From positions 1 to 64,000 of the forward strand of contig NZ_CP130886.1 in the NCBI RefSeq assembly GCF_030622045.1: 64,000 bases of DNA. The letters are read 5' to 3'. The stretch is from Planctellipticum variicoloris (GTDB lineage Bacteria > Planctomycetota > Planctomycetia > Planctomycetales > Planctomycetaceae). Below the pieces are notes generated by a model. The model had not been told where the DNA came from and searched no databases. It saw nothing but the letters and a program-made list of their open reading frames with translations. A program made the position numbers and the translations under genes. This document shows positions 35,770 to 46,375 of this stretch, piece after piece; position 1 is the first letter of the stretch, and each line of letters opens with the position of its first letter.

Positions 35770-36930
35770 ATGACAGAGCAGCCTGTTGCATCGGACCATT
35801 TCCCCGCCGCAGAATCAACGGCCTCCGCCGTTCCGCGCAGAAGCTTTCTGGCCGCGGCGGCCGGGGCGCTGGGTCTGACGGCCTCCGCGGCATTCGCCCG
35901 CGACTACGGTCCCGGCGCTGCGCCGGTTCGCTATCCCGATCCCGACCTCGTCGCCCTCGATCCGCGCTTCAAAAAGTACGCTCTCGGCAATTCGCCGATT
36001 CAGCGGCTGTATCACAGCGACCAGATGCTGTGGGCGGAAGGCCCGGCGTGGAATGGCGTGGGTCGTTATCTGCTCTGGAGCGACATCCCGAACAACGTTC
36101 AGCTCCGCTGGCTCGAAGAAGACGGTCACGTCACGACGTTCCGCAATCCGGCGGGAAACAGCAACGGGAACACGTTCGATTTCCACGGCCGGCAGATCTC
36201 GTGCGAGCACGGCAACCGCCGGGTGGTCCGCTACGAATACGACGGCAGCGTGACCGTGCTGGCCGATCAGCACGACGGCAAGCCGCTCAATGCTCCGAAC
36301 GACGCGGTGGTCCACCCGAACGGCGACATCTGGTTCACCGATCCGGGGTACGGGAGCCTGATGAATTACGAGGGGAACAAGGCTCCGAACATGTCGACGC
36401 AGCCGTACCAGAAGGAAGCGGTCTATCGAATCGACGGGAAGACGCTGAAGCTGGAAAAGGTCACCGACGAGATCTACAAGCCAAACGGCCTGTGCTTCTC
36501 GCCCGACTACAAGAAGCTGTACGTCGCCGACACCGGGGCTTCGCACTACGCGGACGCGCCGAAAAACATCAAGGTCTGGGACGTCGTCGACGAGAAGAAG
36601 CTGACGAAGGGGCGCGAGTTTGCGTCGATGAAGCTGGCCGTCAGCATCGGTCAGGGTCCCGACGGAATGCAGGAGAAAGCCGGGCTCGCGGACGGGATCC
36701 GCTGCGACGTCGACGGCAACATCTGGGCCAGCGCCGGCTGGGTGGGGGCCGGGTACGACGGCGTCCACGTGTTCGAGCCGACGGAAGGGGTCCGGATCGG
36801 GCAGATTCTGCTGCCGGAGATCTGCAGCAACGTCTGCTTCGGGGGGACGCGCCGCAACCGGCTGTTCATGACCGGCAGCACGTCGCTGTATGCGGTCTAC
36901 GTCGAGACCCGCGGCGCACACATCACCTGA
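35770..36930 (+). CDS. Tat-exported SMP-30/gluconolactonase-type protein
   Basis: A 386-residue protein with a twin-arginine signal (RRSFLAAAAG, Arg23-Arg24) and a six-bladed SMP-30/lactonase-like propeller. Conserved metal-ligand regions are visible: WAEGPAWNG near the first blade, APNDAVVHPNGDIWFTDPGY, KPNGLCFSPDYKKLYVADTG and GLADGIRCDVDGNIW, which provide Glu, Asn and Asp ligands. It probably hydrolyses a lactone in the periplasm. The start ATG has AGGAG upstream. It is divergent from the aldo-keto reductase gene, so the two may serve a shared carbohydrate pathway. A strong terminator follows. Confidence 0.9.
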   Translation: MTEQPVASDHFPAAESTASAVPRRSFLAAAAGALGLTASAAFARDYGPGAAPVRYPDPDLVALDPRFKKYALGNSPIQRLYHSDQMLWAEGPAWNGVGRYLLWSDIPNNVQLRWLEEDGHVTTFRNPAGNSNGNTFDFHGRQISCEHGNRRVVRYEYDGSVTVLADQHDGKPLNAPNDAVVHPNGDIWFTDPGYGSLMNYEGNKAPNMSTQPYQKEAVYRIDGKTLKLEKVTDEIYKPNGLCFSPDYKKLYVADTGASHYADAPKNIKVWDVVDEKKLTKGREFASMKLAVSIGQGPDGMQEKAGLADGIRCDVDGNIWASAGWVGAGYDGVHVFEPTEGVRIGQILLPEICSNVCFGGTRRNRLFMTGSTSLYAVYVETRGAHIT

Positions 36931-36980
36931 TAGCCGCTGGGCAGGCTCCCGCCTGCTGGAACGTGTTTGCGAGTGAAAGG

Positions 36981-37018
36981 CCCTGCCGGCGCAACAGCGC
37001 CGGCAGGGTCTTTGTATG
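36981..37018 (+). terminator. Rho-independent terminator after the SMP-30 gene
   Basis: A perfect 12-pair stem (CCCTGCCGGCGC with GCGCCGGCAGGG) and AACA loop at 36981-37008, followed by TCTTTGTATG. It lies about 50 bases past the stop and is the clearest terminator in the window. Confidence 0.85.
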
Positions 37019-37220
37019 TTGAGCGCGGAGCGGGTCAGCGATCGCTGTGTTGCGCCGGGGCGGGCATGCAGCGAAATCGCCAAGGCGGCTCCGGTGCGAG
37101 CGAAGCGAGCGACGTCGGCGATTCCCGGGTTGCTGGATGGAACTCTGCGCAGGGACGAATTGGCAAGTCGATTGCAGAACGCGTCGTAGTTTGCGGTCCG
37201 GCCCGATGCGTGAGTCCACG

Positions 37221-39026
<1,806 letters not shown>

Positions 39027-39242
39027 GGGGAATTCTGTGGCGTGTCCCCGGACCGCTGCCCGGAGATGAGGATGGCTGGGACTGTGCGCGGACTTTCCCC
39101 GCTTCGCCGTCCGATCGCGTCGGGGATGGGGGAATTCTAACGTGTCCGGCCAGCGGCCGAAATAGACGTCGCGACGGCCAGACCTTCCCGCCAGTGGCGG
39201 CGGAGGAATTCGCAACCGCATACTGGGAAACGAGTTGTTCTG

Positions 39243-40415
39243 TTATTGCGATGCTCCGCGGAGCCGGCCGAGAGCCTCGATCTTTTCGTGATCCCCGAGC
39301 CGGGCCGCCCGGACTGCATCGTGCAGGAACTCGATGTTCCGGTCGTACGTCTCCCGGTCGACCGGAAAGGGGGTGCCGTCTTTGCCGCCGTGAGCATAGG
39401 AATAGTCCGCCCAGCGGCGGCCGTCCGCGACCGGCGGTTGGGGTTCACCGCCGGCCATCGGCGGTGCTTCCGTCGGATCCCGATGAGACACCGGGGCATC
39501 GAAAATAATCTCCGCCAGCAGAGCCAGGCTGCGGACTGCCGCCGGGCCGATGCCGGGCGTCCCCAGCAGTTGCTCGAAGCCCTGCGGCTGGGCCTCGTGG
39601 GCGGTGCGAACCAGCTTTCGCAGCCGATCCGGGTTGATGTCCGACTTCAGGACGCGATGGTGCTGCGGTGCGAACAAGGTCGGTCCGGAGGTCGCCTGTT
39701 TCCACTGGGCGACGATCCATTCGGGCGACTCCTTGAGCAGCTCCGCCGTCGACTGCCGATTGCTCTGGCCTTCCCCCGCCACGAAGTTGAAGACCTTTTG
39801 CCTCGAAGCCGGCGGCCGCACTTGTGGCGTCTGCAGATCGTCGATCCCCGCGTGCGGTTCACAGACGAAGTCTTCCAGGATCGAACCGAGCCAGTGGTAC
39901 CGCCGGGCCGTTTTCGCTGCGTCGTTCATCCCCTGCTGGACCACGCACCATTGCCCGGCGGGCGTGAAAAACAGGCAGTGGTGATACAGTTGGTAGCCAT
40001 CCTGCACGGCGGCGGAATCGACTTTGGCGCTCATCTTCGAGGCGTAGATCAGCCGGTCGCCGGTGGAGAGGGACTTTCGATCGGCCGTCTCGGCGATCTC
40101 GCGCGGCGTCTGCCGGCTGGTGTTCCCCTTGCCGCCCGCCACGAACAGCCCCAGATCGTCGCCGTAGACCTTCGCGGCCTCCTTGAGAGCGCCGCACGTA
40201 ACGGTGGTGACTCCCGAACTGTGCCAGTCGAAACCGAGCACGCAGCCGAAGGCCTGGAACCACCAGGGATCTGAGAGCCGGCAGAGCATTTCGTCCGGGC
40301 CGTAGCGGTCCACGACGGCCATGGTGATCGCCCCGGCGAGTTTGGTCATCCGCTGAAACAGATAGGCGGGGGCCTTGCCGGAATGCAGCGGAAGATGGGC
40401 GAGTCGGCGATGCAT
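39243..40415 (-). CDS. DUF763 protein
   Basis: A 390-residue protein of the DUF763 family, known from bacteria and archaea and of unknown function. It begins MHRRLAHLPLHSGKAPAYLF, followed by RMTKLAGAI, as in the family. A helix-hairpin-helix-like motif, LLGTPGIGPAAVRSLALLAE, lies at about 284-303, which hints at nucleic-acid binding. No signal peptide. It lies 74 bases downstream of the PafA-like ligase gene on the same strand, so it may be in the same transcription unit as the Pup-like/PafA-like pair. Function not known. Confidence 0.85.
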   Translation of the reverse strand: MHRRLAHLPLHSGKAPAYLFQRMTKLAGAITMAVVDRYGPDEMLCRLSDPWWFQAFGCVLGFDWHSSGVTTVTCGALKEAAKVYGDDLGLFVAGGKGNTSRQTPREIAETADRKSLSTGDRLIYASKMSAKVDSAAVQDGYQLYHHCLFFTPAGQWCVVQQGMNDAAKTARRYHWLGSILEDFVCEPHAGIDDLQTPQVRPPASRQKVFNFVAGEGQSNRQSTAELLKESPEWIVAQWKQATSGPTLFAPQHHRVLKSDINPDRLRKLVRTAHEAQPQGFEQLLGTPGIGPAAVRSLALLAEIIFDAPVSHRDPTEAPPMAGGEPQPPVADGRRWADYSYAHGGKDGTPFPVDRETYDRNIEFLHDAVRAARLGDHEKIEALGRLRGASQ

Positions 40416-40489
40416 GCCGGAAACTCTAAACCGCGGGCGTTTGCAGCGGAAGACCGGTCCTGCCGACCGCTCCGCCAGGAATCAGTCGG

Positions 40490-42256
40490 CTATTCGGACT
40501 CGGCGGAGACATCTTCATCGTCGACCTCCGAGTCGACGGAGGCGGGCGTCGGCCGCGAATCGGCGCCATCAGACTCCGGGGAAAGCGGGATCACCCGAGC
40601 ATTCGGCCCGGAACCGATTTTGATCGAGCCCCAGCTCACCACGATGGCTTCGTCGCCCCGGTAGAACTCGCGAATCATCCGCCCCCGTTCCATCGCCCGT
40701 GTTCCCGCCGGGGGCCAGTGCATCGCGTACTGAATTTCCTCGTCGGCCACGACGCCGGTCGCCAGGCCCGCCGCGGCGAGCTGCGACCAGTACCCTTCGG
40801 GAGACAACTCGTGATAGCGGAGGTCGATCTTTTTGCGGGACTCGGCGGGCAGGTCGGCACCCGCCCGTTCGAGCAGCATCTGCTTGGTGATCCAGTCCAC
40901 CCGGCCCACGAGCGCTTCGCGATTGTCTTCCAGGTCATCCAGCACTGCCGACCAGCGGGACAACAGATCCCAGACTTCGTCCGAAACCTGCTCGTGTTCG
41001 TGGACGTACCGGCGGCAGGCGTTGAGGTACCACCGCTGGATCTGCACGGCGGTCATCGACCGCCCGCGCCAGAGCGGATACGCGTTCGTCAGATTCGAAT
41101 CGCGCGAGATCCGGCCCAGCGTCCGCAGCGCCCAGCGCGGCGACGGGGGGGTTGTAATCGCCCCGGCTTCAATCGCGTCCAGCACCAGCGCGGTGGCGCC
41201 GATGCGCAGATATTCCGCCTCCTCGCACAGGTTCGAATCGCCGATCGAGACCTGAATCCGCTGGCGGTCGTGAAATAACTGTTGAATCGACGGACGGTGA
41301 AACAGCGCCATCAGCGACGGTTTGAGGAACTGCCCCAACCCGAAAATCGGCCGATCATGGTCCAGCAGCATGTGGAACAGGACGCGCGTCCGGGAGGTCG
41401 CTTTCTCCGCGATCTGAAACTGGCCCTGTCGATCAATCCACCCGGCTCCGGCCCAGATGGTTCGCGTCAGCAGGAACGGCAGCAGGCGGCGCTGTGTCTG
41501 GTGCAGCGGCATCAACATCACCAGCAGCGAGCAGAACAGGCTGCTGGGAACCAGCAGCAGTCGCATCAGGGACTCGATCGGCGGCTCGATCCAGGGGGGC
41601 AGATACGAATCGGCGTCCCCTTTGGTGAACCAGCCCCGACCGTAGAGGGCCATTTTCAGTTCCCGGCTGGCAGGCCGCCCGGAAACTTGGCACGCCCAGA
41701 GAATCAGCGGGGCCAGGATCAGGCCGTTGAACGCCATCAGCACCAGAAACAGGGGAACGACCAGCGCCAGCAGCAGGACCGCATGGAACGCGATCAGGCA
41801 GCCGGCGCCGATTCGCCAGAGCGTGAGTCGCCAGCCGGTCGCGAGGGTCGCTTCGTAGTTTTCCTGGGCGCCGTAGGCGGTGCCGCGGCTGTCGCGACAA
41901 TTCTTCAGCAGGAAGAAGCGATCGGGGGAGACGCGCCGGGCGCTTTCCGCGAGCAGCCGATCCATCGCCCGCTGCTGCGCCAACAGCGCCCTCGGGCTCC
42001 GGCACTCCGGGGTGCTCCCTTCGACCAGGCCGATCCCCGATGCAGGCCGACGGGTTTCGAACCACACGGCGCCGCCGTTGGCGAGAAAGACCCCGACTTT
42101 GCCGGTTGCGCTGCCTTCGGCGGCCGCAGTCGGAATCTGGCTGTCGAGCTGGTCCAGGAGTTGGTCGAACAAATCCCGATCGGAGGGCCGGGAGGCGTCG
42201 TCCGATTGAAAGCGGATCAGGTACTCGGTTTCGAGACCGATCAGGCGGTCGAGCAC
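40490..42256 (-). CDS. PafA/Dop-family Pup ligase-like protein with transmembrane insertion
   Basis: A 588-residue carboxylate-amine ligase-like protein, longer than actinobacterial PafA (about 450). The nucleotide-binding start LIGLETEYLIRF matches the GIETEF motif (Glu9, Glu11). NGGAVWFET (60-68) aligns with the catalytic region of PafA but has Glu67 where PafA has Asp64. FFLLKNCRDSRGTAYGAQENY (114-134) and LLPFLLTRTIWAGAGWIDR (258-276) match PafA segments that are nearly adjacent in PafA; here about 120 residues lie between them and include hydrophobic stretches at about 145-187 and 228-250, likely membrane helices. GDSNLCEEAEYLRIG (339-353) is also conserved. The start is a GTG with GGAG upstream, 41 bases after the Pup-like gene. 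It probably ligates the Pup-like protein to lysines at the membrane. Confidence 0.88.
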   Translation of the reverse strand: MLDRLIGLETEYLIRFQSDDASRPSDRDLFDQLLDQLDSQIPTAAAEGSATGKVGVFLANGGAVWFETRRPASGIGLVEGSTPECRSPRALLAQQRAMDRLLAESARRVSPDRFFLLKNCRDSRGTAYGAQENYEATLATGWRLTLWRIGAGCLIAFHAVLLLALVVPLFLVLMAFNGLILAPLILWACQVSGRPASRELKMALYGRGWFTKGDADSYLPPWIEPPIESLMRLLLVPSSLFCSLLVMLMPLHQTQRRLLPFLLTRTIWAGAGWIDRQGQFQIAEKATSRTRVLFHMLLDHDRPIFGLGQFLKPSLMALFHRPSIQQLFHDRQRIQVSIGDSNLCEEAEYLRIGATALVLDAIEAGAITTPPSPRWALRTLGRISRDSNLTNAYPLWRGRSMTAVQIQRWYLNACRRYVHEHEQVSDEVWDLLSRWSAVLDDLEDNREALVGRVDWITKQMLLERAGADLPAESRKKIDLRYHELSPEGYWSQLAAAGLATGVVADEEIQYAMHWPPAGTRAMERGRMIREFYRGDEAIVVSWGSIKIGSGPNARVIPLSPESDGADSRPTPASVDSEVDDEDVSAESE

Positions 42257-42297
42257 CTGAGCACGTCTCCTGTCACCCGGAACAGTCGAGATGTCGG

Positions 42298-42459
42298 CTA
42301 CTCACCGCCGAGCTGGTTGACGGCGTCCGCCAGAAACTGCGGAGCGTCGAGCAGGGCGTCCAGGCGGATGGTTTCCAGGACCGTTTCGATGGCCGGAACG
42401 ACTTCCAGCGAAGCGACGGTTGGCTCGACCACGGTCTCTGCGATCAGCTTCTGATCCAC
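42298..42459 (-). CDS. Pup-like (UBact-type) small modifier ending Gly-Gly-Glu
   Basis: A 53-residue protein. The GTG start has AGGAG eight bases upstream, an ideal site; the codon frame then runs MDQKLIAETVVEP to a C-terminus AVNQLGGE, followed by TAG. The C-terminal 20 residues (LDALLDAPQFLADAVNQL, then GGE) have the spacing of acidic and hydrophobic residues seen in Pup (which ends with VQKGGQ) and end in Glu, the form used directly by a ligase without prior deamidation. It lies 41 bases before the PafA-like gene on the same strand. Dop, Mpa/ARC ATPase and 20S proteasome subunits are not in this window. Assignment rests on the C-terminus, size and neighbour. Confidence 0.75.
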   Translation of the reverse strand: MDQKLIAETVVEPTVASLEVVPAIETVLETIRLDALLDAPQFLADAVNQLGGE

Positions 42460-42765
42460 GATTCGCTCCTGCGGTGAGGATGAGCATTTCCGGAAGAACT
42501 GACACCGGGACAAACCAGGCGGTTCGCCAGCGTTTGACGTCCTGGAAAGTTTACCGCGAGCTTCCGAGCGAGGGAAGAGGCTGTTTTCGGATCCGCGACC
42601 AAAGAGTGTGTCGTCTCCCACGGGTTGCACTCCGTCCGCCTGAGGACGGACTTCGTTTTACCCGTGGCTACAGACCGTCGCCCACTTCGGGGCTTAAGAC
42701 GCGGAACGTTCTCGACGTCCGGATCGCCAGCATCTCGACCACCAGCGGCTGACTGCGCGCTCCGC
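42460..42765. repeat. Gene-free interval with nested hairpin repeat
   Basis: 306 bases between parA and the Pup-like gene. At 42618-42667 a nested hairpin is formed by CCACGGGT with ACCCGTGG (outer, 8 pairs) and TCCGTCC-GCCTGA-GGACGGA (inner, 7 pairs). The rest presumably holds the Pup-like operon promoter. No gene seen. Confidence 0.6.
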
Positions 42766-43581
42766 CTAAGCGGCGACCGCGGAGGGGGCGACTTCGGAGG
42801 CGATGACTTCCTGGATCAGGGCTTCGTAGTCGACCGCGCCCGTGCTCTTGGGAGCGTATTCGAAGATCGACTGGCCGAAGCTGGGGGCCTCGGCGAGCTT
42901 GATGTTCCGGCGGACGCGGCTGTTGAAAATGCGGGCCTGCTTCCACGGCGCCAGCGGGTCGCTCTGGTCCAGGAACCGCATCAGGTCGTCGGTGATGTCG
43001 GCGGCGAGCCGGGTGCCGGTCTCGTACAGACAGAGCACGATGCCGGTCACGCGAAGTTCGCGGTTCAGCCGGCGCTTCACCAGCGCGGTCGTTTCGAACA
43101 GCTTGGACAGGCCCTGCAGGGCAAAAAAGTGGGGCTGCAGCGGGATAAAGACTTCTTTCGCGGCCGTCAGCGCGTTGACCGTCAGCACGCCCAGCGACGG
43201 GGGACAGTCGAAGACGACGTAGTCGACCGGCGCCTGCTGGCACATCTGTTCGAGGGCCTTCCGCAGCACGATTTCGCGGTCGGCAGCGTCGACCAGTTCG
43301 AGTTCGGTGGCGGCCAGGTCGAGGTCCGCCGGCGCGACCCACAGGCGATCCTGGGCCAGTTGACGAACTTCGGCGAGCGTCTTCCGGCCGGCGAAGACAT
43401 CGTAAATCGTCGGAGTCTGGCCGAAGGCTTCGACACCCAGATGGAGCGACGAATGCCCCTGCGGGTCGAGATCGATCAGGCAGACGCTTCGGCCGGCGCG
43501 AGCCAGCCCGGCGGCCAGGTTGACGCTGGTGGTGGTCTTACCGACGCCACCCTTCTGATTCATCACGGCGATGCTGCGCAT
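42766..43581 (-). CDS. ParA/Soj family ATPase
   Basis: A 271-residue chromosome/plasmid-partition-type ATPase. The deviant Walker A KGGVGKTT is at 10-17 (start [18 protein letters not shown]), the A' and B regions include LIDLDPQGH and [10 protein letters not shown], and [12 protein letters not shown] follows as in ParA. The frame can extend to 43728, but the ATG at 43581 has AAGGGA upstream and matches family starts. No parB gene is adjacent, so it may act in chromosome segregation together with a distant ParB, or position another cargo. It is divergent from the sigma factor gene. Confidence 0.9.
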   Translation of the reverse strand: MRSIAVMNQKGGVGKTTTSVNLAAGLARAGRSVCLIDLDPQGHSSLHLGVEAFGQTPTIYDVFAGRKTLAEVRQLAQDRLWVAPADLDLAATELELVDAADREIVLRKALEQMCQQAPVDYVVFDCPPSLGVLTVNALTAAKEVFIPLQPHFFALQGLSKLFETTALVKRRLNRELRVTGIVLCLYETGTRLAADITDDLMRFLDQSDPLAPWKQARIFNSRVRRNIKLAEAPSFGQSIFEYAPKSTGAVDYEALIQEVIASEVAPSAVAA

Positions 43582-43909
43582 CCGGAGTCCCTTCCGACGG
43601 GCCGAGCGAACGTGTTGGCCGTCAGCGCACGGCTCATCCTGAGCACAGCCTGACGGCGGATTGGAAGTATAGGACGGATCGGAAATCGTTTGAAGACCGG
43701 CTGCGGCAGGTTCGTCCGGAAAGTTCATTCTCGATTCTTGTCGGCCGATTTCAGAAATCGTCGCCCTATCGAATATCGCAACGTGTTTTCAGGAAATGGG
43801 TTACGATAAATTCTCCGGGTGGCGACGATTCTCAGTTAATTGTGATCGAATTGAACGGTTTTCTTGGAGATCAAATCCTCTTCCGTTGTCGTCAGTGTGG
43901 AAGTTCAGC
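43582..43909. promoter_or_regulatory. Divergent promoter region parA / sigma factor
   Basis: 328 bases between divergent genes. An AT-rich patch at about 43730-43870 is unlike the surrounding GC-rich sequence and probably contains the promoters. I cannot assign -35/-10 boxes with confidence. Confidence 0.4.
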
Positions 43910-44899
43910 ATGGTCGCAACCTCCCTCGCTCCGCGTAACATTCAGCGTCACAATCATTTAGTGGCGATCCCGGTCGGCCACACTCCGGTTGAGGCCGATC
44001 TTCGGCAGCGGGCGGAGACCCTGCTGCAGCAGAAAATCGCCTATGTGGATCAGGAGTGGTTCCGACACCCGGACGCGGAGACGCGTATCGCGGCACTGGA
44101 GCCCGACGCAGGCAGTGGTTCGAGCCGGGTCACCAGTCCGGTTGCGGGAATTGCATTCGTCTCCGGCCTGGTAGCGGAGTCGCCGTTGACCGGTCCGGAA
44201 GAGAAATTTCTCTTTACGCGGATGAACTTCCTCCGTTTTCGAGCCGCCGTCGGGCAGCAAAGTCTGAAACCACGCCGGCCATCGGCTCGGCAAGTCGCGC
44301 AGATCGAAGCCGACCTCGCCGAGGCCAACGAACTTCGGAATCGCATCGTGCAGGCCAATCTGCGACTGGTTGTTTCCGTGGCCCGCAAACTCGCCGGTTC
44401 GCTGGACCAGCTCTCGGAACTGATCAGCGAAGGGCTGCTGCCGATGATCCGGGCGGTGGAGCTGTTCAACATTCAGCTCGGCAACCGGTTCAGCACCTAC
44501 GCCACCTGGGCGGTGCGGAATCAGATGCTGCGGTCGCTGAAGAAGCGGAAGAATGCCCACGAGTTTAATGTCACGGAGGACGAGATCTCGCTGTCGCAGA
44601 TCGCCGATCCGCGAACGGACCTGATCGACGCAAGTTCGCCAAAGTCGGACAGCGAACCGCTGATCGGTCGCATGCTGGCGCAATTGCCGGAGCGGGAACG
44701 GCAGATCCTGGCGGCGCGATTCGGACTGAACGGAAACCCGGAGGGACAGAGCCTGGCGGAACTGTCCGAGCAGTTCGGACTCAGCAAAGAACGCGTGCGT
44801 CAGATTGCGATCAAGGCGCTGAGCACCCTGCAGCAGCGGGTGGCTGGAATTGAGGATCCGGAAGAAATCCTCCATCGATTCGCGAAGCCGGTCGTTTAG
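43910..44899 (+). CDS. Sigma-70 family RNA polymerase sigma factor
   Basis: A 329-residue sigma factor, group 2/3-like. Region 2 is at about 145-215 (NLRLVVSVARKLAGSLDQLS, then ELISEGLLPMIRAVELF and FSTYATWAVRNQM), and region 4 is at about 260-310 (LPERERQILAARFGLNG, then SKERVRQIAIKALSTLQ with the recognition helix). Region 1.1 of housekeeping sigmas is absent and region 3 is reduced. The ATG at 43910 has GGAAG upstream; the longer frame from 43796 is not supported. Region 2.3 differs from the usual EEGNLGLM in having SEGLLPM, so promoter specificity may differ. Target genes unknown. Confidence 0.88.
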   Translation: MVATSLAPRNIQRHNHLVAIPVGHTPVEADLRQRAETLLQQKIAYVDQEWFRHPDAETRIAALEPDAGSGSSRVTSPVAGIAFVSGLVAESPLTGPEEKFLFTRMNFLRFRAAVGQQSLKPRRPSARQVAQIEADLAEANELRNRIVQANLRLVVSVARKLAGSLDQLSELISEGLLPMIRAVELFNIQLGNRFSTYATWAVRNQMLRSLKKRKNAHEFNVTEDEISLSQIADPRTDLIDASSPKSDSEPLIGRMLAQLPERERQILAARFGLNGNPEGQSLAELSEQFGLSKERVRQIAIKALSTLQQRVAGIEDPEEILHRFAKPVV

Positions 44900-44947
44900 T
44901 CGCCAGCACCGCGGTGCGCCCCTCAAAATCTATGGAATCGACTTCTC

Positions 44948-46375
44948 ATGAGCCACTCTGCATCAGCCGGGAACAACGCCGAAGTCTTCGAACGGACTGT
45001 GGCGGTCCCGGTGTCGACTGAGGAATTGTTCGCGTGGCACGAACGGCCGGGGGCCTTTCAGCGGCTGAATCCGCCGTGGGAGAATGTGGAAGTCGTCTCG
45101 CAGACCGGGGGCATCCGGGATGGGGGCCGCGCTGAAGTGGCCGTCCGGATTGGACCGTTCCGGAAGGAGTGGGTCGCCTTGCATCAAGGCTACCAACCTC
45201 CGCATCAGTTTCAGGATGTCCAGCTCCCGGGCGGACCGTTCCGGCGGTTCGAGCACACCCATCGGATCCGTCCCGATCAGACCTCAGGGAGCGAACTCGT
45301 CGACCATATTGAGTATGTTCTACCGCTGGGAAACATTGGGCGATGGCTGGGGGGACGATTTGTCCGCCGGAAACTCGATCGTGCGTTTCGCTACCGCCAT
45401 GACGTGACCGCCGGGGATCTGCAGCTTCTGGCCAGCTATCGGGACAAATCCGCCATGAAAGTGCTCGTCACGGGGGCGACCGGCCTGGTCGGCAAATCTC
45501 TCAGTCCGCTGCTCACGACACAGGGCCACGATGTTTTCCGACTGGTCCGCAGCCGTTCCGATCAGGCCAGCGACATCTCCTGGGATCCGGCGGCCGGGAC
45601 GATCGACGCCGCCCGGCTCGAAGGAATCGACGCCGTCGTCCACCTGGCTGGCGAGAATATCGCCGGGGCGCGGTGGACTCCGGAGGTCAAGCAGCGGCTG
45701 CGCGACAGCCGGGTCGGCCCGACAAGGGTGCTCTGCGAGACGCTGGCGAAGCTGCAGCGCAAGCCGAAGGTGCTGGTTTGTGCGTCGGCAATCGGCTATT
45801 ACGGTGACCGCGGTCTATCGCCGCTCACGGAAGAGTCCGGTCCCGGAGCGGGTTTCCTGCCGGAACTCTCCGAGGCGTGGGAGGCCGCGTGCCAGCCGGC
45901 GCGCGACGCGGGAATTCGCGTCGTCAATCTGCGGATCGGCGTGGTGCTCAGCCCGCTGGGCGGAGCGCTGCAGAAAATGCTCCTCCCGTTTCAGCTCGGT
46001 CTGGGAGGCGTGATCGGATCGGGGCGGCAATACTGGAGCTGGATTGCGCTCGATGACCTCGTCGGGGCGATTTACCACTGTCTCCAGCACGACGAGCTGG
46101 CGGGACCGGTCAATGCCACTGCTCCCGGCCCGTGTACGAACTACGAATTCACGAAGACACTGGGGGGCGTGCTGCATCGACCGACGATTCTCCCGGTCCC
46201 GAGCTTTGCCGCAAAACTGGCCCTGGGAGAGATGGCCAACGACCTGTTGCTGGCGAGCGCCCGCGTGATGCCGGTCCGGCTGGAACAGACCGGCTACCAG
46301 TTCCGGTATCCGGCCCTGGACGGAGCGCTGCGGCACGTACTGGGCAGGCACACGCGCGAAGTCGGTTCACGGTGA
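44948..46375 (+). CDS. SRPBCC domain fused to TIGR01777-type SDR oxidoreductase
   Basis: A 475-residue two-domain protein. The N-terminal part (about 10-160) is an SRPBCC/polyketide-cyclase-like ligand-binding domain. From about 170 (MKVLVTGATGLVGKSLSPLL) an NAD(P)-binding short-chain dehydrogenase of the TIGR01777/YfcH family follows, with the TGATGLVG glycine motif, YYGDRG with the active-site Tyr region, and VVNLRIGVVLSPLGGALQKM (about 327-346). The fusion is established for this family in some bacteria. Its 9-base end overlaps the SGNH hydrolase gene on the other strand. Substrate unknown. Confidence 0.88.
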   Translation: MSHSASAGNNAEVFERTVAVPVSTEELFAWHERPGAFQRLNPPWENVEVVSQTGGIRDGGRAEVAVRIGPFRKEWVALHQGYQPPHQFQDVQLPGGPFRRFEHTHRIRPDQTSGSELVDHIEYVLPLGNIGRWLGGRFVRRKLDRAFRYRHDVTAGDLQLLASYRDKSAMKVLVTGATGLVGKSLSPLLTTQGHDVFRLVRSRSDQASDISWDPAAGTIDAARLEGIDAVVHLAGENIAGARWTPEVKQRLRDSRVGPTRVLCETLAKLQRKPKVLVCASAIGYYGDRGLSPLTEESGPGAGFLPELSEAWEAACQPARDAGIRVVNLRIGVVLSPLGGALQKMLLPFQLGLGGVIGSGRQYWSWIALDDLVGAIYHCLQHDELAGPVNATAPGPCTNYEFTKTLGGVLHRPTILPVPSFAAKLALGEMANDLLLASARVMPVRLEQTGYQFRYPALDGALRHVLGRHTREVGSR

